64,000 nucleotides of DNA from Yoonia vestfoldensis DSM 16212 (GCF_000382265.1 NZ_KB907980.1:124001-188000); one strand, 5' to 3'; positions 51,137 through 62,016 are shown, numbered from the stretch's first letter. Numbers and translations are program-made. The notes: generated from the letters alone by a model not told the origin.

Positions 51137-51985
51137 ATGAGAAATTCGATGATATCCGCCGGGGTTCTGGCCCTGCTGTCGCTGCCTGCATTCGCAGACG
51201 ATCACAGCGCCGCCTCCGGCTTTGCGCTGTCCGCTGACGGCATGTCGCTGGTCACGCTCCCCGGCCTGACCGAAGCCGCCGAAACGATCACCCTGTCCGG
51301 CATGGTTGACGCAATTGCCTATCGCCCTGTCACGGGTGACCTGATCGGCATCGCACGCGACGGTATGGTCTACGGGATCGACACCACCACCGGCGCATTG
51401 ACCGCGATGGACAATGCCGTCGCCGCCGAAGTGATGGTGGCCGCGGACGCCGCGATCGGGTTCGACTTCAACAACAACATCGACGCCGTGCGCGCGGTGG
51501 GCAGCGACGGGTCCAACCTTGTCTATTTTCCCGAGGGTTTCGGCGACAATGACGAGCGCGCCAATTCCGTGCGGCGCTTTACCGACCTGTTCTATGTCGA
51601 TGGTGACGCGAACGCCGGTGAAACGCCTGCCGTCTTTGCCAATGCCTATACCAACGCGATCAACGGCGCGACAGCGTCCGAAACGCGGCAATATGTGCTG
51701 GACGCACAGACCGACTTGCTCGCCACGCTGGCCAACAACGCAGGCGAACTGACCACCGTCGCGCCGCTGACGATTGACGGCGCCGCCGCTGATGTGGCGA
51801 TGATGGGCGGGTTTGACATCGTGTCCGCCGCCGAGGGCGACAACATGGCCTATGCCGTGCTGATGCTGGATGGCGCCGAAACATCGGGCCTCTATGCCGT
51901 CGATCTGGCAACCGGTGCCCTGACGTTGCAAGCCGATCTTGGCGCTGCCGCCTTCACCGGTTTTGCGGCAATGCTGTCCAATTGA
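51137..51985 (+). CDS. Secreted DUF4394 domain protein
   Basis: 282 residues. Signal peptide (residues 1-20, ending PAFA). The remainder matches the DUF4394 pattern: ALSADGMSLVTL, AIAYRPVTGDLIGIARDG, GVD/FDFNNNIDAVRAVGSDG, then TGLYAVDLATG-like strands, suggesting a beta-propeller-like periplasmic or extracellular protein. Function unknown. AAAGGAA precedes ATG 51137. The long A/T-richer leader (50944-51136) separates it from the uvrA box. Confidence 0.82.
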   Translation: MRNSMISAGVLALLSLPAFADDHSAASGFALSADGMSLVTLPGLTEAAETITLSGMVDAIAYRPVTGDLIGIARDGMVYGIDTTTGALTAMDNAVAAEVMVAADAAIGFDFNNNIDAVRAVGSDGSNLVYFPEGFGDNDERANSVRRFTDLFYVDGDANAGETPAVFANAYTNAINGATASETRQYVLDAQTDLLATLANNAGELTTVAPLTIDGAAADVAMMGGFDIVSAAEGDNMAYAVLMLDGAETSGLYAVDLATGALTLQADLGAAAFTGFAAMLSN

Positions 51986-52159
51986 TTTGAATGCGTCTGG
52001 TCGGACCTGTCCCAACAACGACCGGACGTACGGATGGCCGCACCCACCTGCGGCCATCCGTTTATCTGCGGTCCGGCAGGCGGCCAGTGAAGTTTTCATT
52101 TGGTGGCCGGGCAGAGGCATGGTTATCTGCGGCAAATTGTTTGCACAAGGTCATCACCC

Positions 52160-54073
52160 ATGCGTCTTTTGCCCACCTGCCTGCTGATCGCAGGGCTGTC
52201 GACATCGGCCTTTGCCCAAGGCCAGCCGAACACGATCCTTGTTCTTGACGGGTCGGGGTCGATGTGGGGACAGATCGACGGCGTCGCCAAGATCACTATC
52301 GCCCAAGAGGTGATCGCCGACCTGCTGGCCGACTTTCCTGCCGAGGAAGGGCTGGGCCTGACCGTCTATGGCCACCGCACCCGCGGCAGCTGCACCGATA
52401 TCGAAACCATCGTGGCCCCTGCCCCCGGCACCGCCCCGGACATCATCGCCGCCGTCAACGCGATCAAGCCTCTGGGCAGCACGCCGATGACCGACAGCGT
52501 CATCGCCGCCGCGCAATCGCTGCGCTATACCGAAGAGGCTGCGACCGTGATCCTTGTCTCTGACGGGATCGAGACCTGCAACCCCGACCCCTGCGCCGCC
52601 GCACGCCTGCTGGAAGAAGCGGGGATCGCCTTTACCACGCATGTGGTGGGCTTCGACGTCTCTGACCCCGACGCACTGGCGCAGATGCAATGCATCGCAG
52701 AGGAAACCGGCGGCCAGTTCCTGACAGCGTCCAACGCACAGGAACTTGACCTTGCCATGGCGGCCATTGTCAGCGAACCGGCGCCCGAGCCCGAACCGGC
52801 ACTGGTCGGCATGACATTTACCGCCGTGATCGGCGACGACAAGCGCGTGATCGACACGCCCGTCCAGTGGGAAATTTCCGGCACCGCCGACCTGCCCGCC
52901 GACATGACCGGCAACCCGCTGATGCTGGACCTGCCCGAAGGTGCCTATACGGCGACCGCCTATCACACTGCGGTCGAGGTCGCGGGCACCGCGCAGTTCA
53001 TCGTGATCGGTGGCGGCAACTCCATGGTCGAGATCGCTTTTGAAGAACCCGCCCCGACAGCGCGAATCGTGGCCCCCGCGACAGCACCAGCAGGCTCGCG
53101 GGTGCTGGTCGGCTGGGACGGCCCAAACGATGTCAGCGACAACATCCAGATCGGTCTGCCGGGTGAACGCTATGCGTTCTACACCTACACATCCGACGGC
53201 AATCCGGTCAGTTTGCAGATGCCATCCGAACCCGGCAGCTATGAATTGCGCTATGTCCTGCGCGACAACGAAACGATCGCCACCGCCATGATCGAGGTGA
53301 CACCGGTCGACGTGACCTTGACCGCACCCGACGAGGCTGCCGCCGGATCGACCATTCAGGTCGGTTGGTCGGGACCCGATGCCGACGGCGACAACATCCA
53401 GATCGCCGAGGTGGGCGGCAGCTATTTCAGCTATGCCTATGTCCGCGACAACAACCCGGTCAGTCTGGCGATGCCGGCCACACCCGGCGTCTACGAATTG
53501 CGCTATGTCTTCCGCGACAGTGAAACCATCCTGACCCGCCCGATCACCGTGACCGAAGTGAAAATCTCGCTTGATGCACCAGCCACGGCGCCCGCGGGAT
53601 CGCAGGTGGCAATCGGTTGGGCCGGACCCGATGCCGACGGCGACAATGTGCAGGTGGCCGAGACCGGCGGCAGCTATCTGACCTACAGGTATATCCGTGG
53701 CAGCAATCCGGTCATGCTGCAAATGCCGGGGGTGCCGGGCGATTACGAACTCCGCTACGTGTTCCGCGACAGTGAAACGCTTTACACGCAGCCGATCACC
53801 GTCACCCCTGTCACAGCCCGCGTTGTCGCACCTGCAAGCGTTGCCGCAGGCGAGGCGGTGCCTGTCGGATGGGACGGACCCGGCTATGAAGGCGACTACC
53901 TGACGATCGCGCGCCTGGGCGACGACGGTTATGTCAGCTATACCTATATGGGCAGCGCCAACCCCGCGACACTGACCGCCCCGACCGAGCCGGGCGAGTA
54001 CGAAGTGCGCTATATCATGGGGCAGAATGTCGTCACGCTGGCCACCACAAAGCTGACCGTGACAGCGCCCTGA
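52160..54073 (+). CDS. Secreted von Willebrand factor A protein with four 84-residue repeats
   Basis: 637 residues. Signal peptide (residues 1-19, ending SAFA). VWA domain with MIDAS Asp30-x-Ser32-x-Ser34 in LVLDGSGSMWGQ and later VILVSDGIETC. A beta-sandwich-like spacer (about residues 214-298). Then four tandem repeats of 84 residues (nt 53054-53305, 53306-53557, 53558-53809, 53810-54070), each with VGWxGP, a beta-rich middle and YELRY. Probably surface or periplasmic, binding partners through VWA. No disease or adhesion role can be read from sequence. AAGG precedes ATG 52160. Confidence 0.85.
   Translation: MRLLPTCLLIAGLSTSAFAQGQPNTILVLDGSGSMWGQIDGVAKITIAQEVIADLLADFPAEEGLGLTVYGHRTRGSCTDIETIVAPAPGTAPDIIAAVNAIKPLGSTPMTDSVIAAAQSLRYTEEAATVILVSDGIETCNPDPCAAARLLEEAGIAFTTHVVGFDVSDPDALAQMQCIAEETGGQFLTASNAQELDLAMAAIVSEPAPEPEPALVGMTFTAVIGDDKRVIDTPVQWEISGTADLPADMTGNPLMLDLPEGAYTATAYHTAVEVAGTAQFIVIGGGNSMVEIAFEEPAPTARIVAPATAPAGSRVLVGWDGPNDVSDNIQIGLPGERYAFYTYTSDGNPVSLQMPSEPGSYELRYVLRDNETIATAMIEVTPVDVTLTAPDEAAAGSTIQVGWSGPDADGDNIQIAEVGGSYFSYAYVRDNNPVSLAMPATPGVYELRYVFRDSETILTRPITVTEVKISLDAPATAPAGSQVAIGWAGPDADGDNVQVAETGGSYLTYRYIRGSNPVMLQMPGVPGDYELRYVFRDSETLYTQPITVTPVTARVVAPASVAAGEAVPVGWDGPGYEGDYLTIARLGDDGYVSYTYMGSANPATLTAPTEPGEYEVRYIMGQNVVTLATTKLTVTAP
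53054..54070 (+). repeat. Four in-frame 252-bp coding repeats in the VWA gene
   Basis: Repeat starts at 53054, 53306, 53558 and 53810, so the first three are exactly 252 bp. Repeats 2 and 3 are closest (shared GPDADGDN and YELRYVFRDSET); repeat 4 is most diverged and slightly longer. The pattern points to internal duplication. Confidence 0.8.
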
Positions 54074-54080
54074 CCAACAA

Positions 54081-54110
54081 AAAACCCGCCCCTGTGATGG
54101 GGCGGGTTTT
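54081..54110. terminator. Bidirectional terminator between the VWA gene and lpdA
   Basis: AACCCGCCCC (54083-54092), 6-nt loop, GGGGCGGGTT (54099-54108), with A-run on the left and T-run on the right. Works for both the VWA gene and the convergent lpdA. Confidence 0.9.
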
Positions 54111-54131
54111 GCGTTGCACTGCGACCGCGGA

Positions 54132-55526
54132 TCACATGTGGATCACACGGTCATAAGCATCCAGCACGCTTTCATGCATCATTTCCGACAGTGTCGGATG
54201 CGGGAAAACGGTGTTCATCAGGTCTTCTTCGGTGGTCTCCAACTGGCGGCCGATCACATAGCCCTGGATCAGTTCGGTCACTTCCGCGCCGACCATATGC
54301 GCACCCAGCAATTCGCCGGTCTTGGCGTCGAACACGGTCTTGATCAGCCCTTCGGGTTCACCCAAGGCGACGGCCTTGCCGTTGCCGATGAACGGGAATT
54401 TGCCGACCTTGACGGTATAGCCCAGTTCCTTGGCCTTCGCCTCGGTATAGCCGACGGATGCGACCTGCGGATGACAATAGGTGCAGCCTGCGATGCTTTC
54501 GGGTTTGACGGGATGGGCGTGTTTGCCCGCGATCAGTTCGGCGACCATGACACCTTCGTGGCTGGCCTTGTGTGCCAGCCAAGGCGCACCCGCGATGTCG
54601 CCGATTGCGTAAAGCCCTTCGACCCCCGTGCGGCAATATTCATCCGTCACGACGTGGGTGCGGTCGATCTTGACGCCCAGGGCTTCCAGCCCCAGCCCTT
54701 CGACATTGCCGACGATGCCGACGGCGCTGATCACGGTGTCGAACTCGCGCTTTTCGACCTTGCCGCCGCTTTCGATATGGGCGGTGACCTTGTCCTTGGC
54801 GCGGTCCAACTGCTTGACCGTCGCCTTTTCCATGATCGTCATGCCCTGTTTGACGAATTGCTTTTTCGCGAAGGCGCTGATTTCGGCATCTTCCACGGGC
54901 AGCACGCGGTCCATCACCTCGACCACAGTCGTTTCCGCACCGAGCGTGTTGTAGAAGCTCGCGAATTCGATGCCGATGGCACCCGATCCGATGACCAGCA
55001 GTTTCTTTGGCATGTGCGGTGGCACCAGCGCGTGCCGGTAGGACCAGACCCGTTCGCCATCGGCTTCCAGCCCCGGCAGGTTGCGCGCGCGGGCACCCGT
55101 GGCCAGCACGATGTTCTTGGCGGTCAATTCTTCGGTGCCGGCATCGGTTTTCACCGACACCTTGCCCTTGGCGGGGATCGTCGCCTCGCCCATGATGACG
55201 GTGACCTTGTTTTTCTTCAGCAGGTGTTTGACGCCGCCTTCCATCTGCTTGGCCACACCGCGCGACCGTTTCACCACGGCGTCCAGATCATAGCTGACCT
55301 TGTCAACGCTCAGCCCGAATTCCTTGGCGCGGTGCATCAGGTGGAACACTTCGGACGACCGCAGCATCGCCTTGGTCGGGATGCAGCCCCAGTTCAGACA
55401 GATACCGCCCAGATTTTCACGTTCGATGACAACGACATTCATGCCCAGTTGCGCGGCACGGATCGCGGCCACATAGCCGCCGGGGCCTGCCCCGATGACG
55501 ATCAGATCAAAGTTTTTCGCAGCCAT
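54132..55526 (-). CDS. lpdA: Dihydrolipoyl dehydrogenase
   Basis: 464 residues. FAD enzyme (E3) of 2-oxo acid dehydrogenase complexes. FAD motif VIGAGPGGYVAAIRAAQLG; redox cysteines Cys43/Cys48 in GGICLNWGCIP; His443-Glu448 pair in HPTLSEMM. All catalytic residues are present. It stands alone, away from any E1/E2 genes here, so it could serve 2-oxoglutarate, pyruvate or branched-chain dehydrogenases. A near-perfect palindrome (55545-55568) lies 18 bp before the start. Confidence 0.96.
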   Translation of the reverse strand: MAAKNFDLIVIGAGPGGYVAAIRAAQLGMNVVVIERENLGGICLNWGCIPTKAMLRSSEVFHLMHRAKEFGLSVDKVSYDLDAVVKRSRGVAKQMEGGVKHLLKKNKVTVIMGEATIPAKGKVSVKTDAGTEELTAKNIVLATGARARNLPGLEADGERVWSYRHALVPPHMPKKLLVIGSGAIGIEFASFYNTLGAETTVVEVMDRVLPVEDAEISAFAKKQFVKQGMTIMEKATVKQLDRAKDKVTAHIESGGKVEKREFDTVISAVGIVGNVEGLGLEALGVKIDRTHVVTDEYCRTGVEGLYAIGDIAGAPWLAHKASHEGVMVAELIAGKHAHPVKPESIAGCTYCHPQVASVGYTEAKAKELGYTVKVGKFPFIGNGKAVALGEPEGLIKTVFDAKTGELLGAHMVGAEVTELIQGYVIGRQLETTEEDLMNTVFPHPTLSEMMHESVLDAYDRVIHM

Positions 55527-55544
55527 CTGGCCCTCCCTGTTCAG

Positions 55545-55568
55545 AATTAGTTGAACGTTAAACTAATT
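55545..55568. promoter_or_regulatory. 24-bp palindrome upstream of lpdA (candidate operator)
   Basis: AATTAGTT (55545-55552) and AACTAATT (55561-55568) are perfect inverted arms; the middle holds AACGTT, itself a palindrome, so only one base pair of twelve is broken. It lies 18 bp before lpdA. The form suggests a dimeric repressor such as a MarR or TetR family protein. Confidence 0.6.
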
Positions 55569-55626
55569 TGACGGCGATCTCCAGTGACCTTGGGGCATAT
55601 CCGGTATCGCGCGGATGCAAGGCAGG

Positions 55627-56208
55627 TCAGGCCGATTTTTCCTGCTGTGCGCGCAAGGCAAAACCATAGCCACCCGCATCCAGAAACGCCTGTTCGGCAG
55701 AACTGGTGCGCCGGCCAAGGGCCTCGTTGCGATAGGGAAAGCGGCCGAAGTCACGGATAATACGACGATGGGCGCAGGCGTGATCGCGGTTATTGTGCCC
55801 GGTTTCAGGCATCCGGCTGTGGATAAGCCGGACGGCGCGGTCCTGATCGGACAACGCTTCGGAATGCATCAGCGGCAGGTAAAAGAATTGCCGCGCTGGT
55901 TCGGATATCTTCATGTCCCAGTTACGGTCGATCGCCATCTTGGCCGCCGCCAGCCCCAGAAGATCCGTCGCAAAGGCCTTGGCCGTGCCACGGAACATGT
56001 TGCGCGGGAACTGGTCGGTCAGGATGATATAGGCCAGCGCCCCCGTCGGATGGGTCAGCCACAGCCCCAGCGCCCCCTCGGTCGCGGCGATCCATGTCTG
56101 CTCGAAACGCTCGCGGATCAGGGCGTCAAACTCGGGCTCGGATCTGTACCAATCCGAAGGCGAACATTCGCCAAGCCAAAAGGCCAGAACTTCGTCTTCA
56201 CGCGCCAC
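55627..56208 (-). CDS. DUF924 family protein
   Basis: 193 residues matching DUF924: EVLAFWLGECSPSDWYRSEP, LTDQFPRNMFRGTAKAFATD, FFYLPLMHSEALSDQDRAV and the late FGRFPYRNEALGR. A helical bundle with TPR-like character; function unknown. It is upstream of lpdA on the same strand with 100 bp between, but the operator-like palindrome suggests lpdA has its own promoter. Confidence 0.88.
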   Translation of the reverse strand: MAREDEVLAFWLGECSPSDWYRSEPEFDALIRERFEQTWIAATEGALGLWLTHPTGALAYIILTDQFPRNMFRGTAKAFATDLLGLAAAKMAIDRNWDMKISEPARQFFYLPLMHSEALSDQDRAVRLIHSRMPETGHNNRDHACAHRRIIRDFGRFPYRNEALGRRTSSAEQAFLDAGGYGFALRAQQEKSA

Positions 56209-56308
56209 TGCCCCATTCCTCCCGCGGATGCCGTCATTACGTCAAAGGAACAGACAAATCGTGGCGTGACAAGAGCTTCGTGGCAGCAATGGCCTGAATT
56301 AGCGTGGT

Positions 56309-57574
56309 CTAATCGGCGCGGGCGGCCATCTCGTCGGTGACGGCGTCCAGATAGACCTCCTGCGCGACACCCACGGCAACGGCGGACGACCCGGCAGAGA
56401 CTGGCGCATAAGGCACCTGATCCAGATCCAGCGCCGCGCGCTTGCGCCGTGTCGTGCGGAAGATACCATAGGCCCCGACGCTGAGCATCAGAAGGGCGGT
56501 GAACAGCCAGAACCCGTTATCGCCGATCGTATCCATCATCAGACCCACGATCAGCGGCCCCATGATCGCGCCCAGCCCATTGATGAACAAAAGCCCACCC
56601 GACGCGGCGGCCATATCCTCTTTTTCGAGGTAATCATTGGTGTACGCGATCAGCAGTGCATACAGCGGGTTCGATGTGCCGCCGACGATGGCCCCGCTCA
56701 GGATAATCAGCGCGAAACTGCCGGGGATCAGGAAGGCGATCAGCGACCCTAAACCGCCCACCATCGCGATCCAGATGATCAGCACGCGCCGGTCCATACG
56801 GTCCGACAGCCAGCCGATAGGATATTGCAGCACCAGCGCCGCGATATAGATCGCCGAAACGAAGAAAGAGATTTCCGCCACGCTCAGCCCCACGCGACTG
56901 CCGTAAACCGCCGACATCCCGAACTGCGCGGCAAAGACGCCGCCCAGCAGGAACATGCCCGCACAACCCAGCGGAGAGGTCTTGATCAGGTCCCGGATCT
57001 TCATTGGCTTGGTCGCCGAAAAGGCGGGCATCGGACGGGCGGACAGCAGGATCGGCGCAAAGGCCAATGACACCAGCACCGACGGGATGATGAAGATCAC
57101 ATAGCCCGACACATCGCCCTGACTGACGATATACTGCGCAAAAACGATCCCTGCCATCTGCACGATCATGTAAAGCGACAGAGCCTTGCCGCGTGTCGCA
57201 TTGCTGGACGCGTCGTTCAGCCAGCTTTCGGCGGTGATATAGACGCCGCAGAAACAGAACCCCATGATCACCCGCCCGATTGTCCAAGCGACAGGATCGA
57301 CCAGCGTGGGATAAAGGATCAGTACGGCCGAAATCATCGACCCCATCGCGGCAAAGACCCGCACATGCCCGACACGGCGGATCAGTTCGGGGGTGAAACG
57401 CGAGGAAAACAGAAATCCGAGGAAATAGGCCGACATCACGAAGGACAGCGCCAGCGTGCTGAATCCTTCCAGCTCGCCACGCAGGCCCAAGAGCGTGCCT
57501 TGCAGCCCGTTGCCCACCATCAACAGGAACATCCCCAGAAAGAGAGCCCATGATCCTGTCAATACCTGAAACAT
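56309..57574 (-). CDS. MFS transporter (YcaD-like)
   Basis: 421 residues, about twelve membrane helices. Signature stretches: LFLGMFLLMVGNGLQGTLLG at the start, GFLFSSRFTPELIRRVGHVRV between helices 2 and 3, and QYPIGWLSDRMDRR after helix 7. It resembles the YcaD branch of the major facilitator superfamily; substrate unknown. ATG 57574 has AAGGGGGA upstream and gives the usual N-terminus; a longer frame adds 27 polar residues. Confidence 0.88.
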   Translation of the reverse strand: MFQVLTGSWALFLGMFLLMVGNGLQGTLLGLRGELEGFSTLALSFVMSAYFLGFLFSSRFTPELIRRVGHVRVFAAMGSMISAVLILYPTLVDPVAWTIGRVIMGFCFCGVYITAESWLNDASSNATRGKALSLYMIVQMAGIVFAQYIVSQGDVSGYVIFIIPSVLVSLAFAPILLSARPMPAFSATKPMKIRDLIKTSPLGCAGMFLLGGVFAAQFGMSAVYGSRVGLSVAEISFFVSAIYIAALVLQYPIGWLSDRMDRRVLIIWIAMVGGLGSLIAFLIPGSFALIILSGAIVGGTSNPLYALLIAYTNDYLEKEDMAAASGGLLFINGLGAIMGPLIVGLMMDTIGDNGFWLFTALLMLSVGAYGIFRTTRRKRAALDLDQVPYAPVSAGSSAVAVGVAQEVYLDAVTDEMAARAD

Positions 57575-57655
57575 TCCGTCCCCCTTTCGGGTGCTGCCGT
57601 TCTTGACCGCGTCTGACCTGTCCTTAGCCGGAATGCAATGTCGCTGCCGTGACAA

Positions 57656-58711
57656 TCACGCGCGGTCAGGGATCAAAAGCGACGCATCACCGTAGGAAAA
57701 GAACCTGTAGCGTTCCGCGATGGCATGGGCATAGATCGCCTTGACCCTGTCCATGCCCATCAGCGCCGATACCAGCATCATCAGCGTGGATTTCGGCAGG
57801 TGGAAATTGGTCATCAGCCCGTCCGCGATCTGGAACGCAAAGCCGGGTGTGATGAAGATATCCGTGGGCCCCGTCCAGGGCTGCATCTGCCCGCCCGCTG
57901 CGGCACTTTCGATCAGCCGCAGCGCGGTTGTGCCCACGGGGATCACGCGGTTGCCCGCTGCCTTGGTCGCGTTAATCTCGGCTGCGGCTTTCGCCGTCAC
58001 CTCGCCCCATTCGGCATGCATCTTGTGGTCGCGCACATCGTCGACCTTGACCGGCAGAAAGGTGCCAGCCCCCACATGCAGCGTGACATAGGACATGGTC
58101 ACGCCGCGCGCGGCCAGCGCCTGCAACAAGGGCCCGTCGAAATGCAGCGATGCGGTGGGGGCGGCCACAGCGCCCGCGTGCTTTGCCCAATAGGTCTGGT
58201 AATCATCCTTGTCGGCGGCATCCGACGGACGCTTGGCCTCGATATAAGGCGGCAGCGGCATGGCCCCCACGGCATTCAGCGCGGCATCGAAATCATCGCC
58301 CGCCAGATTGAACGCCAGCCGCGCCTGCCCGTCCGCGCGGCTGACCACGGTCGCGGATAGATCGCGGGAAAACACGATCTCTTCGCCGTCGCGCACCTTT
58401 TTCAGCGGCTTGACCAGTGCGGTCCAGTCACCGCCCGCCTGCGGTTCGAGCAAGGTCACCTCGATCTTTGCAGATGTCTCGCCCGCCTCGCCCGACCGCG
58501 CGCGGGTGCCGGTCAGGCGCGCGGGAATGACCTTGGTATCGTTCAGCACCAGCCGGTCGCCCGGTTGCAATATCTCCACCAGATCGGTGACGATCCGGTC
58601 CGCGATGCTGTCACCCTGCGCCAGCAACAGCCGCGCCGAGGATCGTGGCCGCGCGGGGCGCGTGGCGATCAGGGCATCGGGCAGGTCGAAATCGAAATCG
58701 CTCAGCTTCAT
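57656..58711 (-). CDS. queA: SAM:tRNA ribosyltransferase-isomerase
   Basis: 351 residues. Makes epoxyqueuosine in tRNA from the 7-aminomethyl-7-deazaguanine base with S-adenosylmethionine. It starts [19 protein letters not shown], with the blocks [33 protein letters not shown] and [20 protein letters not shown]. Length and motifs are typical. It overlaps the upstream YhdP-like gene by 4 bp. tgt is not in the window. Confidence 0.96.
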   Translation of the reverse strand: MKLSDFDFDLPDALIATRPARPRSSARLLLAQGDSIADRIVTDLVEILQPGDRLVLNDTKVIPARLTGTRARSGEAGETSAKIEVTLLEPQAGGDWTALVKPLKKVRDGEEIVFSRDLSATVVSRADGQARLAFNLAGDDFDAALNAVGAMPLPPYIEAKRPSDAADKDDYQTYWAKHAGAVAAPTASLHFDGPLLQALAARGVTMSYVTLHVGAGTFLPVKVDDVRDHKMHAEWGEVTAKAAAEINATKAAGNRVIPVGTTALRLIESAAAGGQMQPWTGPTDIFITPGFAFQIADGLMTNFHLPKSTLMMLVSALMGMDRVKAIYAHAIAERYRFFSYGDASLLIPDRA

Positions 58712-61700
58712 TGGGTCAGCTCCGGTGGCGGGCGGCGGAAAATCTCGCGGAACATGCCGGGCGTCAGCGCGGACAGCGGGTTGACGCCGACACGCGGCGC
58801 ATCCGACGTGCCCGCGATGGTGAAATTGAAGCCGATCAGCCCCTCGCCCTTGCGGGTCAGGAACGCGCCGATGCTGTTGACCAGATAGAACGGAGACACG
58901 ACACCCTGCAAATCAAACCCCTTGTCGGCGAGCGTGTAAATCCCGTCGACCGAGATGCCAAGCCCTGGACCGACGGCACTGGCCTGCGTCACGATGACCT
59001 GATCGGGGGTCAGGCGGAATTGGGCATCGACCTCGTCAAAGGCCAGCCCCTGCCCGTCCAGCTGTTGCAGCAGCCCCACGACGCTGATCGCATCGAGCAA
59101 TTCCGCGATGGCAGGCGCATCGCGCACCCGCAAGGACCGCACCGCCAGCGTGCCGTCAAAGGTGCCTTCGCCCCCTGCGGGCAGCAAGGTCAGATCAAGC
59201 GTGCCACCGATCGCCGTGCGAAAGAACCCCGCCGCCTGTAGGACGCTGCCCGCATCATCGCTGCGCAGGCGCACGGCGGACCGCCCGTCGCGCGGTGCCA
59301 CCGTGCCCGTGACCGCCGCCGCACCGTTGAGCGCGGCAGCGAATTGTCCGGTGAACCCCGCCAGGGTGGTGAAATCCCCACGAAACCCTGTCAGCGTGAT
59401 GCCGCCCGTGACCACCAGCCGGTCGAGCGCGATCCGCACCGGCCCGCCGCCGCCGCCACCACCGCCGCCGAACCTTGCGCGGCGCAGATCGATCATGCCG
59501 CCGCCGACCTCGACGCCCAAGGCCTGACCGGCCCCGCGCCCCCGCAGGGTGATCGGCGCATCCAGCCAATCGCCGATGCGGACGCTGGAAAACACCGCCT
59601 GCGCCAGCCCGCCCCCTGCGGCCAGATCAATACGCCCCTCGGCCTGCAAGCCGCCGCCGCTGATCGTCAGCCGCGAGATTTCGGGCACCGGACCCAACGT
59701 GCCTTCGATGCGCAAATCGCCTGTCGTGCCGGGGGCCTTGGCCCAGCCCACTGCGGGAACCGCGATTTGCAGCCCCTGCAAATCAGATGTCAGCACGAAA
59801 CGCGGCGGTGCGCCGCGTTGCAGATCGACCTGCAACTGCCCGCGCCCTTCGCCACTGATCATGCCGGGCGGCAGTTCGATATCGAAGGCGCGCAAGGCCG
59901 CTTCGGACAGGGCGACCTCGGCCTGCAAGCGGCTGGCGCCGCGGTGCGCCGGGGCGAAAGCGCGCGTCCAATTCGCATCCGCCGCCACACCGTCAAGCTG
60001 CACCGGCCCGGTGATCGACAAACCGTCATCGTCGACCACGACCTGCATGGACGCGGCAGTCAGCACGCGGCCGGGCAGCAGCACGTCGCTGTAGACCTCC
60101 GACAGATCGACACCGATATCATATCGGATCTGGTCGCGCGGCGCGCGTGGCTGCAAGGGCCAGGTCACGGTTCCCTGCGCGCGCGCGGTGCCTTCGGCGA
60201 TGGCGACCGGCAGATTGGCCTTGTCCATGAAGGTGAACGGCGGCTGATTGATCACCGACAGCAGGTCCGGCAGGCTGCTTTGCGACCGCAGCATCAGCGT
60301 CGCGGGGCTGGGCCGCTGGCGCAGGTCCTCGATCGCAAGCGCTGTGCCGTCCATCGCGACCGGACCACCAAAGGGTGCGGTCATCGTGCCTTCATCAACC
60401 GCGACGACGAAACGATGGTCGATCAGGTTACCCGTGCCCCGCGCCTGCATCACCGGGGGCATATCACGCATGACGACGACAACAGCATCATCAAAGGTGA
60501 AATGTCCCGCAACCTCGGGCGCGGCGCCGGGTTGCGCGCGAAGCCCGAAACGCACATCGGACAGGCGCCCCGATTTCACGTTCCGGGTGAACCAATCCCG
60601 CGTGCCGGGCCGGAACCCGTTTGGCCAAAGCGCGCGTAGCCTCTCGGGGGCGATCTGATCGATCGCCGTATCGACGTCGACCTGCCAACCTGCATCCGTG
60701 GCCGCGATCCGGCCCTGAGCCATCATCCGCGATGCGCCGTCCAACACAACCGCCTGCCCGATATCGACCACGAACGGATCGAGCCGCAGCCGCAGGTCGA
60801 CGCTTGCCCCATCAATCAGGGGAGGCACATCGAACAGGCCCGGCGGGTTCAGCGCCACATCGCTGAGCTGGAATTGCGCAAGCAGCGCGCGCGGCAAGCC
60901 ATCGGCAAAATCGCGCAGATAGGCGTCGCCGCGCGCATGCAGGCTGCCCCATTCGCTTTGCACTGCGATCTCGCTGAACCGGATCAGGTCAAGGACGGGA
61001 TCATAGCTGAGGTCGGCATTGGCGGAAGAAAAGGCGACGGGTGCCGCGGCAGGGGTCGGCTGCAGCACACCCGCCCCGATCTCGAGCGTGGCCTGCAACG
61101 GGCCAAGCGCGCCATCCACGTCAAGCTCGGTACGCAAGTTCGCTGACAAGGGCGCTGCCACCTCACTGAGCCAGTTCAAGGCGGGCGATTGGGCGGCGAT
61201 GTCACGGGCTTCGATATTGGTGACATTCACAGCCAGTTGCGCCGCACGACTGTCGCGCGGGCTGGCATAGGACAGCAGCGCCGTCGTCACATCGGCCCGA
61301 CCTGACAAGAGCGACAGTTCCGCCTGCAATGTCACCTGACTGCCGCGCATGTCCAGCGCCACTTGCCCGCCGTCAACCGTCCAGCTGCGCCTTGCGCGCG
61401 CGTCGTCGAAATTGACGATCAGGCCGGTCGCCTCGGCGGTGCGCAGGGCATCAAAGACGGGACGGTCAAGGAACAGGTCGATCTCGTCCAGCCATTCAGG
61501 CAATGTGCGCGTGCGCCCCTCGGCCCCTGAACCCAGCGCGAAACCGAGGCTCCCGTCACGCGCCCGGCGCAGATTGATCTGCGCGCCGATGATGCGGACC
61601 TGTTGGACCAGCAGATCGCGTTGCAGGATCAGACCGCGCGGGGATATGTCCGCCTCGATCACCGGCACCCGTGTCACAAGCGCTCCGTTCCGGTCGATCA

Positions 61701-62016
61701 ATTGCGTATCCAGCAGCCGGATCGAAGGGTGCAGGTCGCGCCCGATCCGCACCGAAATGCCGGCAAAGCGCAGGCGTCCCCCGTCGAGCACCTCGGTTCC
61801 GCGGTCCTGCACCATATCTGTGACCCAGCTTGGCGCCGTGATGTCGCGGTCGATGATCATGATCCCGGCGGCGGCCACGAACACCAGCGGCATCAGGCAG
61901 ACAAGCAGCACACTGCGCAGCGCAAACCGTCCGCGGTGCAGCGGTCGCTTGACGCGCGCAGGCCGCGCGACCTCTGGTGGGTCTGGGTGTTGGTCTGGCA
62001 AGGTTTCTCCGCCCAT
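58708..62016 (-). CDS. YhdP/AsmA-like giant envelope protein
   Basis: 1102 residues. One N-terminal membrane helix (about residues 34-54), then a long beta-rich periplasmic part in the style of YhdP (DUF3971) with an AsmA-like C-terminal region ([39 protein letters not shown]). Such bridge-like proteins are linked to phospholipid transport between the membranes. A run of nine glycines near nt 59442-59471 sits in a loop. It starts divergent from the Bcp peroxiredoxin gene. Family placement is firm in outline, exact role inferred. Confidence 0.82.
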   Translation of the reverse strand: MGGETLPDQHPDPPEVARPARVKRPLHRGRFALRSVLLVCLMPLVFVAAAGIMIIDRDITAPSWVTDMVQDRGTEVLDGGRLRFAGISVRIGRDLHPSIRLLDTQLIDRNGALVTRVPVIEADISPRGLILQRDLLVQQVRIIGAQINLRRARDGSLGFALGSGAEGRTRTLPEWLDEIDLFLDRPVFDALRTAEATGLIVNFDDARARRSWTVDGGQVALDMRGSQVTLQAELSLLSGRADVTTALLSYASPRDSRAAQLAVNVTNIEARDIAAQSPALNWLSEVAAPLSANLRTELDVDGALGPLQATLEIGAGVLQPTPAAAPVAFSSANADLSYDPVLDLIRFSEIAVQSEWGSLHARGDAYLRDFADGLPRALLAQFQLSDVALNPPGLFDVPPLIDGASVDLRLRLDPFVVDIGQAVVLDGASRMMAQGRIAATDAGWQVDVDTAIDQIAPERLRALWPNGFRPGTRDWFTRNVKSGRLSDVRFGLRAQPGAAPEVAGHFTFDDAVVVVMRDMPPVMQARGTGNLIDHRFVVAVDEGTMTAPFGGPVAMDGTALAIEDLRQRPSPATLMLRSQSSLPDLLSVINQPPFTFMDKANLPVAIAEGTARAQGTVTWPLQPRAPRDQIRYDIGVDLSEVYSDVLLPGRVLTAASMQVVVDDDGLSITGPVQLDGVAADANWTRAFAPAHRGASRLQAEVALSEAALRAFDIELPPGMISGEGRGQLQVDLQRGAPPRFVLTSDLQGLQIAVPAVGWAKAPGTTGDLRIEGTLGPVPEISRLTISGGGLQAEGRIDLAAGGGLAQAVFSSVRIGDWLDAPITLRGRGAGQALGVEVGGGMIDLRRARFGGGGGGGGGPVRIALDRLVVTGGITLTGFRGDFTTLAGFTGQFAAALNGAAAVTGTVAPRDGRSAVRLRSDDAGSVLQAAGFFRTAIGGTLDLTLLPAGGEGTFDGTLAVRSLRVRDAPAIAELLDAISVVGLLQQLDGQGLAFDEVDAQFRLTPDQVIVTQASAVGPGLGISVDGIYTLADKGFDLQGVVSPFYLVNSIGAFLTRKGEGLIGFNFTIAGTSDAPRVGVNPLSALTPGMFREIFRRPPPELTQ

